Positions 55,626 to 64,000 of a stretch of 64,000 bases of DNA are shown piece by piece. The translations under genes and the position numbers were made by a program. The DNA lies in NCBI GenBank assembly GCA_034231615.1, contig CM067311.1:23409967-23473966 (forward strand). The letters run 5' to 3'. The notes below the pieces were generated by a model, which made no database searches, was not told the DNA's origin, and saw nothing but the letters and a program-made list of their open reading frames with translations. How positions within the stretch are numbered: position 1 is the first letter of the stretch; each line of letters begins with the position of its first letter. Origin of the DNA: Meghimatium bilineatum (Eukaryota; Mollusca; Gastropoda; Stylommatophora; Philomycidae).

Positions 55626-55865
55626 GAACCTCTTTTATTCAAAAGCCTCAGTCCATTTTCCCGTTTCTGTATTCAGTGTTCAACCTTGACATTCGTACAG
55701 TGCACAGTAACAACATTTGCATTTTGTATAGTTTGATCTTGACTGCAAAACTGGTTTTACTATTCCAAATTGTATTTAAGCCTGTTATAGCAGCCTATCA
55801 CGAGTCATATTCCAGCCATCATTACATATTTGGGACCCGAGAAATTTGAAGATATAGATACCTTC

Positions 55866-56400
55866 TTGCAATACTGACATCACTGCAACAAACATGACCT
55901 GTCAGAATACTGACATCATTGCAACAAATGTGACCTGTCAAAATACTGACATCACTGCAACAAACGTGGCCTGTCAGAATACTGACATCATTGCAACAAA
56001 CATGATTTGTCAGAATACTGACATCATTGTAACAAACATGATCTGTCGGAATACTCACATCATTGCAACAAACATGACCTGTCAGAATAGTTACATCACT
56101 GCAACAAACATAACCTGTCAGAATACTGACATCATTGCAAAAAACATGACCTGTCAAAATACTGACATCATTGCAACAAACGTGACCTGTCAGAATATTG
56201 ACATCATTGCAACAAACATAATCTGTCAGAATATTGACATCACTGCAACAAACATAACCAGCCAGAATAATTATATCATTCAAACAAACGTGCCCAATCA
56301 TAAATATTGACATCATTACAACAAATGTGACATGTAAGAATAATTACATCATGGCAACAAACGTGTCTTATCAGAATACTTACATCATTCCAACAAACAT
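55866..56400. repeat. 36-bp minisatellite, ~15 copies
   Basis: Unit: CCTGTCAGAATACTGACATC then ATTGCAACAAACATGA, increasingly diverged toward 56280-56400. Open frames on both strands reflect the 36-bp period. Confidence 0.95.
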
Positions 56401-56670
56401 TTCGTGTGTTGCCGGACCCGAAATGAGAGCAAACAAGAGCAACACTGTGACCTGCCATGTATGTCGTACGAAGCGACGAAGGAAATTTGTTTAGGGGTTG
56501 GATGTCCCATCCCATAAAGGGTCAAAGTGGCGGGTGTCAGATTTGTCATATCGAAAGGCACAGACAGCGCAGCCATCTGAACACCATGATACAGTACAGT
56601 CCGTTCTCCACACTACATACTGCTAATCTGAAGGAGTTTGAGAACGAACGCAGAAGAAGAAGAAGAACAA
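56400..56670 (+). repeat. GAA-tail dispersed family, copy 5 (most complete)
   Basis: Runs from CGTGTGTTGCCGGACCCGAA through CAACACTGTGACCTGCCATG, CGTACGAAGCGACGAAGG, AAAGGGTCAAAGTGGCGGGT and TCGAAAGGCACAGACAGCGC. It ends GGAGTTTGAGAACGAACGCA with AGAAGAAGAAGAA. The other copies (12105, 20705, 29300, 35665) match parts of it. Confidence 0.78.
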
Positions 56671-57619
56671 GAAAAAAATCTTAAATTGATTTCATTTCCC
56701 TCCCATTTTACTGACAAGGGACAGCTTTAAATATTTCAGTCAACCTAGGTTTATTAGTTGCTGTCCTGTTGCTAAATCATGTTGCTGATAAGAACAACTA
56801 CAGCTTACGGGATAAGTACCATATCATCTATCACTTATCCGCTAGATAAATGTCCCTGGTCTGAACTATGGTTGCCAAATAATAACAAACTGTCTGAAGA
56901 TATACATGTTTTTTAGCCGTTGCTTACGATTGCTTTCGTTGTCTACTTAGTATTGTTTACTATTTTCCTTTAGTATATGATTTTAAAAAATTATATCACA
57001 CTTCATCTACAGCTTTGTGTGTTTATTTCAAGATCGATGTTGTTTCTTGATAAAGATTCATATTGGGTCATAATGTGGGAAAAGTCCTTGTTCCTTTGGG
57101 TTTTTTTTCTTTTGTTATTTCTCATTGACACTATTTTTTCGATTTATTAGTTATATTAGTAATCAGTGACAAAACTTTATAATTAAAGTTGGTTTCACCT
57201 GGGCTGTGATAGTTGGAACAGGTTATGACCAAATCATTGGTCTAAAAAAAGTACAAAATTAATAAAATATGTATAAATTACTACAAACATGTACATTTTC
57301 GATAACCCTACCATTACATAAATCTCTTTACTTCCCTTGAATTACATTGGTCAACATCAAATTTGCTGTCTTTGTTTGTTGTTTTTTTGTGTGCAGATTT
57401 AGGATAATTTTATTGTGCTGACTCCAAAAATCACATTGGTTTTGCTCAATTAGGTCAGGTTTTTTTTTAATCTAGCACCACATGATGTTTTTTTATAGGT
57501 GGGTCATATTCCATGTCAAATCAATCAGTAAAACGACAATTGATTTCCACACATTTGATCAAAAATGTTTGTTTTTCTATTTAAAAAGAACAAATGATAT
57601 AGAACATAAGTATTTTATT
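56671..57619. other. no gene seen
   Basis: AT-rich sequence upstream of the transposon-associated pseudogene. It contains GGTCAGGTTTTTTTTTAATC at about 57453, and a related inverted string occurs at 58930 on the other side of the pseudogene (TTTTTCTAAACCTGACCTGA). These could be remnants of element termini. Confidence 0.4.
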
Positions 57620-58718
57620 TGATTAAAAGAAAAGATCCTCTTGTCTGACAGTACACGCATAACTTTTTATCGCAACAGGCGTCAAGAGTTTCTCCATTTT
57701 TTTCTTTGAAGAGAAGGACTTGGTGTACTGTACAGATATTGTTCACCTTCTGCAGAAGCTTGGAGTGCAACATTCTGAACCCAGAGATTGGAGACTGTTC
57801 ATCGACAGTTGCCAAGAGATCACTAAAATGTGTTCTGTTTCACAATGGCAATCAGTTTGCTTCTGTACCCCTTGCTCACTCGACTACACAGAAGAAGAAG
57901 TATGAAGCGGTGACGTCAGTCCTGGAGAAAGTTTCTTATTATCAGCACGAGTGGTATATTTGTGTTGACTTGAATATGGTGAATTTCCTATTGGGACAAC
58001 AGTCTGGCTTTACAAAGTACCCCTGCGTTCTGTGCATGTGGGATAGTAGGGACAGGTCTCAGCACTATACCAAGAAGGACTGGCCTGCACGAGAAGAATT
58101 GGTGCCGGGTAGATTAAAGAACATCGTCAACAATCATGTGGTAGACAGACACAAGATACTATTCCCACCGCTGCATATCAAGCTTGGCTTGATTAAACAG
58201 TTCACCAAAGACTTGGACAAGGATGGTGGCTGCTCCACTTACTTGTGCCGCGCTTTTCCAGGATTAACCATAGAGAGGTTGAAAGGAAGGTGGCATTTTT
58301 GATGGTCCTCAAGTTTGTCAGCTCATCACAGATCCTGAGTTTGAAAAATCAATGAACAAATTGGAATTGGAAGCATGGAATGCCTTTGTTCTGGTTGTGA
58401 AGAATTGTTTGGACAACACCAAAGTCAGTAACTATGAAGAAGTTGTCAACAATATGCTGACTGCTTTCAAAAACCTTGGATGCAACATGAGCATAAATTG
58501 CATTATTTATTATCGCATATGGATGGGTTTCCCCAGAATCTTGGATCAATGAGTGACGAGCAGGGAGAGAGGTTCCATCAGGACATAGAGGAGATGGAGA
58601 CCAGGTATCAAGGATATCGGGATGCAGTAATGATGGCTGATTACTGCTGGACTCTGAAGAGAGACATCCCTGCTGCTGAGCACTCGAGAAAGTCGAAGAA
58701 ATTGAAGTTTATGTTTTG
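57620..58718 (+). pseudogene. frameshifted copy of a widespread transposon-associated invertebrate protein
   Basis: The plus strand preserves, over at least three frames: LVYCTDIVHLLQKLG-type sequence then HSEPRDWRLFIDS (57740-57805); SLKCVLFHNGNQFASVPLAH (57815-57880); LLGQQSGFTKYPCVLCMWDS with a CxxC (57990-58050); PPLHIKLGLIKQFTKDLDK (58165-58225); a frameshift near 58285; LEAWNAFVLVVKNCLDNTK; another near 58495; then GSMSDEQGERFHQDIEEMET and RDAVMMADYCWTLKRDIP, ending at 58718. I recognise this protein type as recurring in many copies in invertebrate genomes, probably part of a DNA transposon, but I do not know its superfamily or function. The lesions show it is dead. Confidence 0.82.
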
Positions 58719-59431
58719 AATTTTGCTCAGTGATGACATAATTTACATGTCCTTACCTTTTTCAATGTCCTCTCTTCATTTATATAATTCCATGTTTGTA
58801 ACATTTAATAAATACATTCTGTTAAATACTTTTTATGTGAGAAATGTAACACATAAATCAACTACTAATATCACCAAACTGTAGTTATGAATAGAAGGCT
58901 ATGGTCAGAGAATATAATTTTTTTAAATCAATTTAGATTTTTCTAAACCTGACCTGATTGAGAACAATGGATGTTATTTTTTGCTTCAGTGGTACAAAAT
59001 GCTCCTAATTCAGTTAAAAAATGATAGACAACTATCAACTTCACTTTTTTGTAAACCAGTGTTATCAACATTCATTCATTGCACAAAAAATATTGAGATA
59101 ATGAGCAACCATGTGAAAGCTGACAATTGTTGATGTAGAGGATCACATATCACGTTTAAGAACAACTTTTCTCTGAAGCAAGGCGTAATCCAATTATTTT
59201 TTATGTTTCGTTCACACTTTTGAAAATCTTCTAAGCGGACGAAGTGCATTAACGCATTAAATATGTGAGAATTATTGATCCATTGATGTACATTCAACAC
59301 TATGTCCATGCTCGCCAGTGTATCAAAGTTCGCTTCCCTCAACACCCGCATGTCCTGACACGAATATACGGGTAATATTTATGCACGCATAAGAATAGAC
59401 ATGTGACATCAGCCATTACAGTGCCTCATCC
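58719..59431. other. no gene seen
   Basis: AT-rich. A GCTCAATTAGGTCAGGTTT-like string (57445) recurs here inverted as AAACCTGACCTGATTGAG (58938-58960), so the transposon carrying the pseudogene may extend from about 57440 to 58965. Confidence 0.45.
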
Positions 59432-59943
59432 ACCACCTTCTTCAATAGAAGACCTCTCAACTAAAACGTAAACATTACCTGGGAGGGGGGAGGCGGCGTT
59501 TTCGGTGAAATCTATTGGTCAACATGTATGCAGAAATGATTCCTTGTCAAATACAATTCTGCAAGGAACTGTCGAAGGAGGGAGAAGCAGAGGAGGTAAA
59601 ATAAAGACATTCAATATCAAGAAATACTGCTGTGAAAGGGAACAACAATAGTACTTACATAGAACACAGGTTTTAGACGTTTGACTTGAATACAAGAGAC
59701 AGACTATCACTAAGGGGTTATGAGGTGTAAACACGAAAAAATATAAATGAAAACGGTAAAAACAATGTTACCACCACAGAAGCACTAGATACACTATTGA
59801 CATGTTCTCAATACGATGTTATGGGTGATAATGATTGTCATCCGACTCAAAGTATATAAATAACGATCAACGTGAAACTCGAGAACAATCAAAAACGTTA
59901 CGAATTGGGTCATGTTGAGAGGTCTTCTATTGAAGGAGGTGGT
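59432..59943. mobile_element. long-TIR MITE family T, copy 3 (~510 bp)
   Basis: A 30-bp terminal inverted repeat pairs 59432-59461 (ACCACCTTCTTCAATAGAAG...) with 59914-59943, one mismatch. Inside the right end CAATCAAAAACGTTACGAAT and AAAGTATATAAATA parallel the other family T copies. Flanks GCCTCATCC (59423-59431) and GCTTCATCC (59944-59952) differ by one base and could be a 9-bp duplication. The copy at 19824 also has CTCATCCA outside its left end, so they may instead belong to the element. Confidence 0.8.
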
Positions 59944-59952
59944 GCTTCATCC

Positions 59953-60424
59953 CAGCCGTTACTTCCAGCGTAAACCTATTCAAGGTTATAGTGAAGGCTC
60001 ATTATGAGCATGTTTGCGGGAAAATCCAGTAAGGCGTGTCGAACGCATCAATGAGCACTGTTAAATGCGAGTATCAGTATGTACCATCAGCAATAATGAT
60101 CTTGCATATAAGTTTTGTTTGCAAGTAACATCATGAGAATTAACTCTATGTGGGATACGTAGCCGATTATTTTTTCATAAGTGTACAGGAAACCAAATGA
60201 TTTACAGACTAGTGAAATACATCAATGCCAGTATGCAAATCAAAAAATCAAAATGACTGCTGGCTTCACAAACTGCATTTCGAATATGTTGCTTACGTTT
60301 AGGCAAGGTTTGTGACTGAAATTATTACTATAATTTTATGATATTTGTTGTGCTTTTTATAACGGGGAACAAGTATATCGGAATCAGATAAATTAGAAGA
60401 TTTCTCCTTTTTAAATATTGTGTG
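59953..60424. other. no gene seen
   Basis: AT-rich DNA between the MITE and the GTGTTTCTAAGT array. Confidence 0.4.
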
Positions 60425-61005
60425 ACAAACGAACGTTTATTGCTGTTACTACGTTTAATGAACATTCTTTCTCAGTGTGTTGTGTTTCTAAGTGTGTTGT
60501 GTGTGTGCCTAATTGTGATTTATACTTACTTTCGTTGTGTTTCTAAGTGTGTTGTGTGCCTAATTGTGATTTATATTTACGTTCATTGTGTTTCTAATCG
60601 TATTATGTTTCTATGTATGTTGTGTTTCTGTGTGTGTTCTGTTTCTAAGTGAGTTGTATTTCTAAATGTGTTCAGTTTCTAAGTGTGTTTTTATTCTAAG
60701 TGTGTTTTCATTCTAAGTGTGTTATGTTTGTAAGTGTATTGTTTTCCTAAGTGTGTAGTGTTTCTGTGTACATTGTGTTTCTAGGAATTTAGTGTTTCTA
60801 AGTATGTCGTGTTTCTATGTGTTGTGTTTCTAAGTGTATTATTTTTCTAAATGTGTTGTGTTTCTCGTTGTGTCGTGTTTCTAAGTGGGTTGTGTTTCTA
60901 AGTGTATTATTTTTTTAAGTATGGTGTGTTTCTAAGTATGTCGTGTTTCTATGTATGTTGTGTTTCTAAGTGTATTATTTTTCTAAGTGGGTTGTGTTTA
61001 CTTGA
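60425..61005. repeat. irregular ~17-bp minisatellite upstream of the GCNT-like exon
   Basis: Degenerate copies of TGTGTTGTGTTTCTAAG with spacing from 14 to 20 bp. It lies in the intron just upstream of the exon at 61075, ending about 70 bp before the splice acceptor. Confidence 0.88.
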
Positions 61006-61057
61006 TATTTTACAAACACTGACATAGATACTAATAATTTCTCCATTATTCATTTCT

Positions 61058-61074
61058 CTTCACTTTTCATCCAG
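61058..61074 (+). other. 3' splice acceptor of the GCNT-like exon
   Basis: CTTCACTTTTCATCCAG is pyrimidine-rich and ends in AG at 61073-61074, directly before the first supported codons. Confidence 0.8.
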
Positions 61075-61481
61075 CACGTCGGCTGCGAAGATTATTTCTT
61101 GCCTTGGCTCTCTCCGCAACTTTGGTGTTCCTGTCTAAAGCGTACATTGTCTTAAATACCAACAACGACAATCATCATCAATTCGGCCCTTTCTATGTTC
61201 CCATTGAAAACCAAGAAGCTCTGGAGGCTTACAAGAATCGGTGGGTTGGTTTCCCAGATCTCAGTCATGTAGAGTGTACTCCGATGTTAATCCAGTCAAC
61301 AAGAAACAGTCTTTACCCAAGGTTTATTAAACGAGTCTCCATCAGCCAACTGGCGCTTGACAGCAAGGATTGCACGATGTTCCTTGCCAAGTATGGATTC
61401 GATAGATATACTCCAGTAACGACGAAAGAGAAGGAGTTCCCTCTTGCCTACGCCATGCTTTTTCACAAGGACCTTTATCAG
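61075..61481 (+). CDS. internal exon of a core-2-type beta-1,6-GlcNAc transferase (GCNT-like)
   Basis: Type II Golgi glycosyltransferase N-terminal exon, 407 nt, about 135 codons. It opens with a short basic cytoplasmic tail (RRLRR) and a single hydrophobic signal anchor (LFLALALSATLVFLSKAYIV), then a stem. The C-terminal part matches the start of the GT14 (branch) domain of GCNT enzymes: CTMFLAKYGFDRYTPVTTKE then EFPLAYAMLFHKDLYQ, where the family has ...DFPIAYSMVVHH.. preceding LLRAIY.PQN. Members transfer GlcNAc in beta-1,6 linkage to O-glycan cores. The exon is bounded by an acceptor at 61074 and a CAG|gtaatg donor at 61482, with the downstream exons outside the recognisable sequence. The start codon is in an upstream exon not identified here. 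A LINE lies in the following intron. Confidence 0.85.
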
Positions 61482-61488
61482 GTAATGA
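61482..61488 (+). other. 5' splice donor after the GCNT-like exon
   Basis: CAG|GTAATG at 61479-61487. In-frame reading past it gives only MIVI-stop, while family members continue with the domain, supporting a phase 0 intron here. Confidence 0.8.
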
Positions 61489-61509
61489 TTGTCATATAGA
61501 TCAAACCAA

Positions 61510-62145
61510 TAATAATCAACATAGACAATATAGAACTAGAATATATAAAGAAATTCAAATATCTGGGGGAAACATAAACAGTTCCGGAGATTGTTCAGTC
61601 GAGATTAGAAGAAGACTCGCAATTGCAACACTCAAATTAACACATATGAGAAAACTATGGAAAGTAATAATAACGACACTAAAGTAACCCTTTTAATATC
61701 ATGTGTTATCACGGTGATGCAAGATGCAAGACTTGGAAGACAATATCCAAAATAATAAATTCATTTGAAATGAATTGCTACACAAAAATCCTACGATTAT
61801 CGTGTACAGAGAAAAAGAAGAGCATTTGAAATTAGAAAAGAAATTGCAAAAGAAGTTTTTAAATTACTAAAACTAAATGAATGGTGGCTTCTATTACCAT
61901 TATAAGATGGAAGCTACAGTATTTTGGACACACAAAGCGATATGATAGTATCGAGAGGCTGATTCTGAAGGGCAGATTGCCGGGTGAGAGAAAAAGAGGA
62001 ATACCAAGAAGACGATGGACCAGCGACATCAAAGAATGTATATACATATCTCTGGCCAATGGATTCCTGCTCGACCGGGACTGAGAGGCATTCAGAGTAT
62101 CCACGATGAAGACAATATTCTGGAAAGAATATGTCACTTAACATA
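61510..62145 (+). pseudogene. RTE-like LINE 3' region in the GCNT-like intron
   Basis: The plus strand gives ELEYIKKFKYLGE near 61540, SRLEEDSQLQHSN-like sequence in broken frames, and from 61881 IIRWKLQYFGHTKRYDSIER, KGRLPGERKRGIPRRRWTSD and a terminal TIFWKEYVT-stop near 62140. Sibling of the minus-strand copy at 22670-22992. Same strand as the host exon. Confidence 0.82.
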
Positions 62146-62439
62146 TATATATGATTTTACAACTTTAATTGTATACAATTTAGCAGCCATGTAGTCTATG
62201 TATTACAAAGTACCAAGATGTTTTGTGTTTAGTGCTGGGTCGTAGATGCATCTTCAATAACGAACGGGGCGAGAAAAGGTGTGGGCGGGTTACCTAAACA
62301 AGTCATTTACTGCTTTTCGTTGAAAATTATTTAATGTTTGTGAATTATTTTAATTTATGTAATTTTTTTGTGTGTGGAAAAGTTATTAATGGGAAAAGAA
62401 AATTTACTCGGTTTTTTTTTTATTTGCTGCACAGCACAA
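62146..62439. other. no gene seen
   Basis: AT-rich sequence between the LINE and the 21-bp array. Confidence 0.4.
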
Positions 62440-62910
62440 AATGTTGTTCCATTACACTAAATTATTGCTCCATAACACTAAAAGCTTGTTCCCTATCACT
62501 AAAAGCGTGTTCCCTATCACTAAATACTTGTTCCCTATCACTAAATACTTGTTCCCTATCACTAAATGCTTGTTCCCTATTACTAAATGCTTGTTCCCTA
62601 TCACAAAATACTTGTTCCCTATCACTAAATACTTGTTCCCTATCACTAAATGCTTGTTCCCTATTACTAAATGCTTGTTCTCTAGTACTAAAGGCTTGTT
62701 CCATAGCACTTCGTGCGTACAGCTATTCCTTAGCCTTAAATGCTTGTTTTGTAGAATTAAATGCTGCTTCCGTAGAACTAAATGATTGTGCCCTAGCACT
62801 AAACGCTTGTTCCCAGGCACTGCTCTTAACGCTAAATGCTTGTTTCCAAGAATTAAACTATTGTTCCCTAGCACTAAACACTTGTTCCCTAGCGCTAAGT
62901 ACATGTTCAT
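62440..62910. repeat. 21-bp minisatellite, ~22 copies, progressively diverged
   Basis: Unit: CTTGTTCCCTATCACTAAAT plus G/A. Copies are very uniform at 62480-62680 and then diverge toward 62910 (CTTGTTTCCAAGAATTAAAC and similar). Long open frames on both strands are period artefacts. Confidence 0.95.
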
Positions 62911-62949
62911 TATAAAAAAACTGGCATGTTATTAAATTATTTCCTGAAA

Positions 62950-63240
62950 TGATGGGGGGGGGGAGGTGAGATTAACACCAAACATGTTTCAAATCCATAT
63001 TTACCCTAGTTAGTTAGTTAGTTGGCTAGTTAGTTAGTTAGTTAGTTAGTCAGTCAGTCAGTCAGTCAGTCAGTCAGTCAGTCAGTCAGTCAGCTAGCTA
63101 GCTAGTTAGTTAGTTAGTTAGCTTAGCTAGTTAGTTAGTTCATTAGTTGGTTGGTTGGTTGGTTGGTTGGTTGGTTGGTTGGTTGGTTGGTTGGTTGGTT
63201 GGTTGGTTAGTTCGTTCGTTGGTTGGTTGGTTGGTTGGTC
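62950..63240. repeat. compound tetranucleotide microsatellite (GTTA/GTCA/GCTA/GGTT)n
   Basis: Blocks of (TTAG)n, (TCAG)n, (CTAG)n and (TTGG)n from about 63010 to 63238, with transitions between motifs differing by one base. A G9 run lies at 62953-62961. Confidence 0.95.
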
Positions 63241-63629
63241 AAGAGATCATCATCACACTGCACACAGAACACATCCATAGATGCCCCGATTTTTCCCCTG
63301 AGTGTTTCAGGAATTACACGACGACTGACAGTTTAAGTTCTCTGTTTGGTAACAAATATTCTTTGCCGACTACAATAATAATCATTTCTTGCCACGCCCA
63401 TATTTCAAACTCAGCTTCTTTACACTGGATATGAAAAAGGAATCATCATCATCTTCACTAATTTTGTTTGATCGGGCAATTTATTTCACAGAGTTCAATA
63501 TGTCGTCACGCTACATTTCTCTGCCATTCGATTCAGTGATAGAGCCTGCCAATTATCTGCCAGAATCTGCTCTCTCATTGCCGTAACACCCGAATGATCA
63601 GGCACAAAAATGAATGTGACACATTCCAC
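63241..63629. other. no gene seen
   Basis: No recognised coding content. The open frame at 63389-63586 (MKKESSSSSLILFDRAIYF) has no supporting signal. Confidence 0.35.
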
Positions 63630-63790
63630 CTTCAACCTCTCCACAGAATAAAGCCACTGTTCACAAGTACTTCAACCTCTTCACATAATAAAGTCACTAT
63701 TCACAAGTACTTCAACCTCTCCACAGCATAAAACTATTGTTCACAAATACTCCAACCTCTCCACAGCATAAAGCACTGTTCACATGTACA
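63630..63790. repeat. 40-bp tandem repeat, 4 copies
   Basis: Unit: TTCAACCTCTCCACAGAATA then AAGCCACTGTTCACAAGTAC. The last copy is 39 bp. Three units contain AATAAA or ATAAA, of no demonstrated function. Confidence 0.93.
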
Positions 63791-64000
63791 GCCCGCTTGT
63801 GTTTTCCTGGACATGCTCATTGAGTCGCTGTGAATACAGGCTTGATTTGTACTCTGTGCGTCCATCCAGTTTAAGACCCTGGTCACTGAATAATTTCCAT
63901 TGAAAATCTACTTGTAGTTACAGCGAAAGCACAACTCTCCTCTCGAATGGTCTTCCCTACACACGGCGCCGTGAAAGCCCATCAACCACGCACACGTCCA
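63791..64000. other. no gene seen
   Basis: Unassigned sequence to the window end. Confidence 0.4.

Noticed and set aside
55822-56316. 164-codon minus-strand frame rich in CCNDVSILTGHV
   Set aside because: 36-bp array artefact; units drift without preserving the frame preferentially.
59423-59952. GCCTCATCC/GCTTCATCC as a certain 9-bp TSD (Mutator-like)
   Set aside because: A related copy at 19824 also has CTCATCCA outside its left end, so these bases may be part of the element.
62334-62915. 193-codon plus-strand frame with LNACSL repeats
   Set aside because: 21-bp array artefact.

Overview
The window is AT-rich eukaryotic nuclear DNA from an invertebrate animal. A lophotrochozoan, probably a mollusc, is my best guess. 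The grounds are exon-intron structure with canonical splice sites, many decayed non-LTR retrotransposons of several clades, tRNA-derived SINEs, a Helitron remnant, and a glycosyltransferase exon of the core-2 GlcNAc-transferase family, which is often expanded in molluscs. The taxonomic placement is inference; nothing here fixes the species. Prokaryotic features (operons, ribosome binding sites, CRISPR) are absent and not expected.

Cellular genes are sparse. I can support two real coding exons. One is a long terminal exon on the minus strand (10189-11578, about 462 codons, unknown product) with a good 3' splice site and a downstream AATAAA. The other is an internal exon on the plus strand (61075-61481) encoding the cytoplasmic tail, signal anchor and N-terminal stem of a GCNT-like beta-1,6-N-acetylglucosaminyltransferase, ending at a CAG|gtaatg donor. 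A third possible small exon lies at 22441-22634.

The rest is a layered transposon graveyard. Non-LTR retrotransposons fall into several lineages. Family A is I-like with RT plus RNase H (best copy 7614-9920, broken by a single in-frame TAA). Family B has RT plus RNase H and a 3' end resembling AATCAAG (five copies). The remaining RTE-like fragments differ in their 3' tails: families C and D, family E with 4-bp tails, a copy F with a zinc-knuckle-like end, and one minus-strand fragment. Five insertions carry visible target-site duplications of 9-14 bp, two of them nested inside other LINEs. There are also a Helitron replicase remnant (39085-39905, minus), a multi-frameshifted copy of a widespread transposon-associated invertebrate protein (57620-58718), a foldback element (13454-13698), a long-TIR MITE family, two hAT-like elements, at least three copies of one tRNA-SINE family, a roughly 1.1-kb dispersed family 'X' (three long and three partial copies) and a 250-bp family with GAA-type tails.

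Tandem repeats are the other dominant component. I count about 18 arrays with periods from 17 to about 70 bp, roughly 8-9 kb in all, plus long tetranucleotide and TA microsatellites. Layout: 1-7350 nested LINEs; 7352-9965 LINE inside a satellite; 10010-11580 host exon; 12100-15065 microsatellite, foldback and TTAGGG-bearing minisatellite; 15957-22992 LINE/SINE/MITE cluster; 24300-27780 family X and a 33-bp array; 30080-34480 arrays with LINEs inserted; 36285-40700 LINE, SINE, Helitron; 41945-46853 array, family X, LINEs; 47240-50884 46-bp and 41-bp arrays; 51545-53300 LINE split by a 27-bp array; 55866-60000 array, pseudogene, MITE; 60425-64000 arrays around the GCNT-like exon. Several long open frames in the tandem arrays are artefacts of repeat periods divisible by three.
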